In this document: in pieces, positions 5,004 to 7,939 of the stretch
How positions within the stretch are numbered: position 1 is the stretch's first letter
Layout of the letters: every line of letters starts with the position of its first letter
The notes under the pieces: generated by a model
Told to the model about the DNA's origin: nothing
Databases searched by the model: none
Seen by the model: the letters and a program-made list of their open reading frames with translations, nothing else
DNA from: an uncultured Gemmatimonadales bacterium
GTDB taxonomy: Bacteria; Gemmatimonadota; Gemmatimonadetes; JACCXV01; JAHWKZ01
Assembly: GCA_947259315.1 (NCBI GenBank)
Contig: CAMYLR010000024.1
Coordinates: 143,225 to 151,163, forward strand
Direction of reading: 5' to 3'
DNA: 7,939 nucleotides
Made by a program: the position numbers and the translations under genes

Positions 5004-6700
5004 TCGAACTCCTCCGCGAAGCGCTTTCGCTGCTCGATCGTGCCGATCGCGATGAGAACGTCGCCCTCCTTGAACTCTGTCGCTGGGTCCGGATTCGTCA
5101 GCGTCTCACCAGCCCTTTCGATAGCCAGGACGTTGAGACCCGTGCGCGACCCGATTTCACTCGCCACGAGCGTCCCTCCGGACAAACTCGGTGGAACCGG
5201 AATCTTATACAGGTCGGCACTCTCACCTACGACGACCAGTCCTCGACCATCCAACAATGCGAAGATCGTCTGTGTGCCCAAAGTGGCATAGCTGAGTGCA
5301 AAGTCTGCACCGGCCCGGCTCACCGCCTCCACACTTCGGTCTTCGGTGATGCGGCTCACGATCCTGACGTCGGGGTTGGTGCGCCGGCAGTAAACAGCGA
5401 GGTAGATGTTCGTCGCATCTTCGTTGGTCGTGATCACAACGCTCGGAGCCGACTCGATCCCCGCCTCGGCCAGGATGGTCTTGTCTGCCGCATCGCCGAT
5501 AACCACTCGATCACACAGCTCCAGTAGCCGCGGCTCGAGACTGTCATCGCGCTCGACGACGTAGACGGGGATTTCGCGCGCCTTGAGTGAACGAGCCGCG
5601 GCTCGTCCGACGCGGCCGCCGCCGATGACAACTACGGGATTGAAGTTGGCCTGATGGATGAGAAGCAGACTCTCGAGATCGGTAAGCTGATCTTCGGTGC
5701 CGACAACCACGGGGATGCAGTAGTCGGTGAGAACGGTGTCCGCTTGCGCTGGTTCGAGCCGACCGCGTCTCCAGATACCGACGATGTTCAGCCCGGTCAC
5801 CTCACGCAGTCGCGTGCTGCGTATCGTTCTGCCGGCAAGGGGCGTCCCGTGCACCGTGAATTCGGCGATGCGCCGATCGCGGAACGATCCAACAACATGG
5901 ACTCGCGTTGACCCGGCAGCTACCCGTGCGGCCAGGTGTTCACCCAGCTGGCGCTTGAGATCGAGAACGTGGTTGCAGCCGCTCAACTCGAGGATGTGAA
6001 CCGCGTCGGGGCCCTCGGCGATCGCAACAATCGGGACCTCGGTCGAAACCTCACGGACGGTGATTGCGATATTGGTATCGATTCTGTCGTCGCGATTCGC
6101 GAGTATTAGTCGCGCTTGTTCCGCCCGTGCCGCCCGCACCGTTGCAGCGCTCATCAAGGAGCCGCTCATCACTGGGATGTCGTCCGAGTAGAGTTCCATA
6201 AGTCGTCCCGGGTCCGACTCGACCACGAACCACGGCACACCCCTGAGGTCGAGCTTTCGGCCTAGAGCGGCGGCAACGGCGTCGTAGCCGCACACGAGGA
6301 CGTGCCCACTTGTGCCTTCCGGCAGTTCGCGAGGGGCCCTTGTTCGGAGGCGAGCTTCGAGCCACGGAGCGTAGAAGAGGCTAATGAATGCGAACGGTAG
6401 TACGATCAGCAGCAGCATGATTCCCGAGACGAGAACGACTACACTGAAGAGGCGCCCGATATCGCTGTGAAAAGTGATGTCGCCAAAGCCGAGCGTGCTC
6501 ATCACGGTGAGGGTCCAGTAGAACCCAGTCAGCCACGAGTGACGTTCGCCCTCGATTGTCCACATGATCCAATGGAATCCGACCGTGTAGATCACGATCA
6601 CCACGGCAAGAAACGCCAGATACCTGAACAACCCTCGCAGGTTCTGCTGCATGCGGCGATCGCCGAGGAAGAAAGCCATCTGTGCCGGCAAGAACTTCAT
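4997..6700 (-). CDS. Potassium channel subunit with two tandem RCK (TrkA-N/TrkA-C) domains
   Basis: 567 residues starting at Met of MKFLPAQM, chosen because GGAG lies seven bases upstream; an in-frame ATG at 6772 would add 24 residues, lacks a clear ribosome site and lies almost against the tRNA remnant. TM1 is about 27-47, the pore helix 58-68, the K+ selectivity filter TLGFGD 69-74, and TM2 about 84-110. RCK1 is at about 133-345 with a degraded dinucleotide loop (VCGYDAVAAAL instead of GxGxxG). RCK2 is at about 354-555 with a canonical loop VIGGGRVG (358-365) and the ribose-binding acid Glu383. Two RCKs on one 2-TM subunit and this length resemble GsuK-type channels, which assemble as tetramers in the inner membrane with cytosolic gating rings responding to nucleotides or ions. 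It is the only minus-strand gene, has no riboswitch, and is convergent with the operon at 3109-4928. Confidence 0.93.
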   Translation of the reverse strand: MKFLPAQMAFFLGDRRMQQNLRGLFRYLAFLAVVIVIYTVGFHWIMWTIEGERHSWLTGFYWTLTVMSTLGFGDITFHSDIGRLFSVVVLVSGIMLLLIVLPFAFISLFYAPWLEARLRTRAPRELPEGTSGHVLVCGYDAVAAALGRKLDLRGVPWFVVESDPGRLMELYSDDIPVMSGSLMSAATVRAARAEQARLILANRDDRIDTNIAITVREVSTEVPIVAIAEGPDAVHILELSGCNHVLDLKRQLGEHLAARVAAGSTRVHVVGSFRDRRIAEFTVHGTPLAGRTIRSTRLREVTGLNIVGIWRRGRLEPAQADTVLTDYCIPVVVGTEDQLTDLESLLLIHQANFNPVVVIGGGRVGRAAARSLKAREIPVYVVERDDSLEPRLLELCDRVVIGDAADKTILAEAGIESAPSVVITTNEDATNIYLAVYCRRTNPDVRIVSRITEDRSVEAVSRAGADFALSYATLGTQTIFALLDGRGLVVVGESADLYKIPVPPSLSGGTLVASEIGSRTGLNVLAIERAGETLTNPDPATEFKEGDVLIAIGTIEQRKRFAEEFEE

Positions 6701-6780
6701 GCAGGGACTCCGACCGCTCCGAACCAAGTATCGATTGGATCGTCCATTACAGGGCTCAACGTTAGCGGCCACAGCGCTCG

Positions 6781-6805
6781 GTGTCGCCCACCATATAGCT
6801 ATTCC
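6781..6805 (+). repeat. tRNA acceptor remnant, copy 4, with right direct repeat
   Basis: GTGTCGCCCACCA resembles the last 13 bases of the tRNA-Val fragments (GTGCCGCCCACCA). It runs into TATAGCTATTCC, so 6787-6805 forms the right copy of the 19-bp direct repeat at 4985-5003. No T arm is left. It marks the junction between the K+ channel unit and the last riboswitch cassette. Confidence 0.65.
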
Positions 6806-6916
6806 AGATCAACTGCACAGTTTGTGGGGTTATCACCTACATCACAACGGCATTCCCCACACAAACAAACGAGTACACCCCCACAGACAGCCACGTCTTA
6901 GCCGCACTACAGTTGA
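6805..6916 (+). repeat. Conserved pre-riboswitch leader, copy C
   Basis: Most complete copy of the leader. It contains TGTGGGG...CCCCACA (a potential 7-bp stem), ACAAACAAACGAGTACAC, CCCACAGACAGCCACGTCTT (6880-6899) and GCACTACAGTTGAGGTAAC. The same tentative CAGACA (6884-6889) - 18 bp - TACAGT (6908-6913) promoter pair as in copy A is present. Confidence 0.6.
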
Positions 6917-7038
6917 GGTAACAACCCCGACAAGGGCAAACCCGCCGAAAGACGGGGACGCAAAGCTACGGATCCTCTCTTCCTCCGTGGCGCCAAAGGC
7001 CCAGCGTCACGAAGGCCGGAAGACCGCCGAGCTGCCGG
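6915..7038 (+). promoter_or_regulatory. c-di-GMP-I (GEMM-I) riboswitch, copy C
   Basis: Contains AGGGCAAACC (6933-6942), a P2 hairpin capped by GAAA (6947-6950, one internal mismatch), GACGCAAAGC (6957-6966), a P3 with CTACGGA / TCCGTGG pairing (6966-6986), and the closing segment CCGCCGAGCTGCC (7024-7036). P1 forms between GGTA (6917-6920) and TGCC (7033-7036). Compared with copy A this replaces a U-A pair by U-G, so P1 is maintained. It precedes the secreted protein start by about 50 nt in the same orientation. The class binds cyclic di-GMP and commonly controls surface, motility and matrix genes. Confidence 0.88.
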
Positions 7039-7084
7039 CGGAGCATCGCACCACAAGCAACGCGATTTCACCATCCGCGGAGGA
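7035..7084 (+). promoter_or_regulatory. Putative expression platform hiding the Shine-Dalgarno
   Basis: CCGGCGGA (7035-7042) can pair with TCCGCGG (7074-7080) with one bulged G, closing over an inner ATCGC / GCGAT helix (7045-7049 / 7062-7066). The outer helix takes up the first two Gs of the Shine-Dalgarno GGAGGA (7079-7084). It also reuses C7035-C7036, which belong to the P1 3' strand of the riboswitch, so P1 and this hairpin compete. If so, ligand-stabilised P1 would expose the ribosome site (ON switch). This is hand-folded only. Confidence 0.5.
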
Positions 7085-7087
7085 CCC

Positions 7088-7939
7088 ATGCGTCGATCCC
7101 AGTTGCGCGTCATCTCACCGAAGTTCTTGCTTGTTCCGTTGTTGTTGGCGGTCCTTCTCTTGCTCCCAATTGAGACCGCCGGGCAAACCTCAGTGCCGTC
7201 GGAGCTCCAGGATCAGATCGACGCGCTGTTCCCACCACCGGGCCTTCACAAGGCGGCATCTGTCCAGGTCAGGAACATCCTCCGGCAGGCGGGCCGCGGC
7301 GAGATCGCCGATGCCGAGCAGAAGCTTCTCGACTTCATCGAGTTCGGGATGGCGAAGCTGGACGGCGGTCAGCTGCTCGATCCCAACGGAGGCGCGGACC
7401 CGACGCCGGGTGATGCGTTCAGCGAGCTAGTTGTGGCGGTGTCGGAGACCGCCGGGCTGAGTGCCGTCCCCTTGAGCGAGGCGGCGTTGGGGGAGGACGG
7501 GGCGGTCGAGTTCGTGGACGAGAGTGGCGGCACGGTGGTGACCGAGACCGAGTTCGCTGGAGCCGACTTCCCGGCCGGGGCTCTGCCGGATCGGACGCTG
7601 GTCGTGATCGAGCCGTTGCCGGAGGTGGGGGTCCCGGCGGATCGCGACGGCCCGCTGCCCACGGCTCTCGACCAGTACCCGCTCTTCTACGAGATCTCCA
7701 CGTTCCCGGAGGTCCCCGAGCTGGGGGTGCCATCGATTGTGGGTGTGTGTGTGGTGGACCCGCCGGATCCGTTCGCGCCCGACCCAGAGATCGTCGATCG
7801 GCTGAGACTGGCGCATCCGGACCCTGACAACCCCGGGGGGATCGAGATCTTGCCGCTGGCCGATCCGTTCTTCCTCGATTGCGAGGCTGCTAGCACCGGG
7901 GGACTCGAGCTCGCCAGTTCCGGCCGGCTCGGCGGCGCG
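7088..7939 (+). CDS. Secreted ZU5/Ig-like surface protein, 3' end outside window
   Basis: 284 codons are visible and the frame is still open at the right edge. ATG follows GGAGGA by three bases. The signal peptide has basic MRRSQLR, a hydrophobic core (about 13-28) and a likely cleavage TAG|Q at 32/33. Residues 37-100 are probably helical (ELQDQIDALF, VRNILRQAGRGEIADAEQKL, ending LLDPNGG). Residues 146-178 have the ZU5-like strand pattern SGGTVV...FAGADFPAGALPD, followed by LDQYPLFYEIST, GVPSIVGVCV, RLRLAHPDPDNP and PFFLDC. Cys221 and Cys265 could pair. Proteins of this layout usually continue into Ig-like or adhesin domains, as far as I recall. It lies directly under the copy C riboswitch, so c-di-GMP-dependent expression is likely. 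An ORF in another frame (6651-7430) overlaps it and is a shadow. Confidence 0.86.
   Translation, partial: MRRSQLRVISPKFLLVPLLLAVLLLLPIETAGQTSVPSELQDQIDALFPPPGLHKAASVQVRNILRQAGRGEIADAEQKLLDFIEFGMAKLDGGQLLDPNGGADPTPGDAFSELVVAVSETAGLSAVPLSEAALGEDGAVEFVDESGGTVVTETEFAGADFPAGALPDRTLVVIEPLPEVGVPADRDGPLPTALDQYPLFYEISTFPEVPELGVPSIVGVCVVDPPDPFAPDPEIVDRLRLAHPDPDNPGGIEILPLADPFFLDCEAASTGGLELASSGRLGGA

Noticed and set aside
6698-6772. Upstream ATG at 6772 as start of the K+ channel
   Set aside because: The 24 extra residues are not membrane-like, lack a clear ribosome site, and would begin about 10 bp from the tRNA remnant; Met at 6700 has GGAG at good spacing.
6651-7430. Plus-strand ORF covering the riboswitch and the start of the last gene
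   Set aside because: It runs through the K+ channel 5' end, leader and riboswitch in an Arg/Ser-rich frame; the frame from 7088 has a signal peptide, Shine-Dalgarno and family-like motifs.
1-7939. CRISPR array or insertion sequence
   Set aside because: No short evenly spaced direct repeats with unique spacers, and no transposase-like protein or terminal inverted repeats were seen.

Overview
The window looks like an accessory region of a free-living, GC-rich, didermic bacterium. It encodes a run of secreted or surface proteins of the kind common in uncultured Gemmatimonadota, Acidobacteriota and Myxococcota-type genomes: TolB-like propeller, thrombospondin type 3 calcium repeats, a lipobox lipoprotein, and a ZU5-like secreted protein. 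The last gene has a family look (GGTVV...FPAGAL, then LAHPDPDNP and PFFLDC) that I associate with Gemmatimonadota-like genomes. This taxonomic call is from memory and weak. No ribosomal, replication or transposase gene helps to place it.

Layout: (1) 1-748, 3' end of a PD40-propeller/TSP3 protein, followed by a terminator. (2) 749-1387, no gene: terminator, a 173-bp block ending in the 3' half of tRNA-Val(GAC), a conserved leader and a c-di-GMP-I (GEMM-I) riboswitch. (3) 1388-2659, a lipoprotein, followed by a terminator of almost the same sequence. (4) 2660-3108, no gene: second copy of the 173-bp tRNA block (about 90% identical, no indels), leader, and a truncated riboswitch. (5) 3109-4928, a two-gene operon of secreted Cys-containing proteins. 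(6) 4962-4991, a shorter tRNA 3' remnant. (7) 4997-6700 on the minus strand, a two-RCK potassium channel. (8) 6781-6793, a minimal tRNA acceptor remnant, then leader, an intact c-di-GMP-I riboswitch, and a secreted protein at 7088 that runs off the window.

The most striking signal is this periodic organisation. Units of 1879, 2076 and 1802 bp are each closed by a same-orientation 3' fragment of tRNA-Val. The basic unit is [leader + c-di-GMP riboswitch] - [secreted protein gene(s)] - [GGGGCGG/CCGCCCC terminator] - [173-bp block ending in tRNA 3' half and CCA]. This is what repeated site-specific integration of small, integrase-less cassettes at the 3' end of a tRNA-Val gene would leave. The intact tRNA and a tyrosine recombinase would then be expected off the window, most likely to the left. 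Functionally, two of the three leaders would place cell-envelope proteins under cyclic-di-GMP control (adhesion or matrix, by inference). The leader of the two-gene operon has lost most of its riboswitch, and the potassium-channel unit has none.
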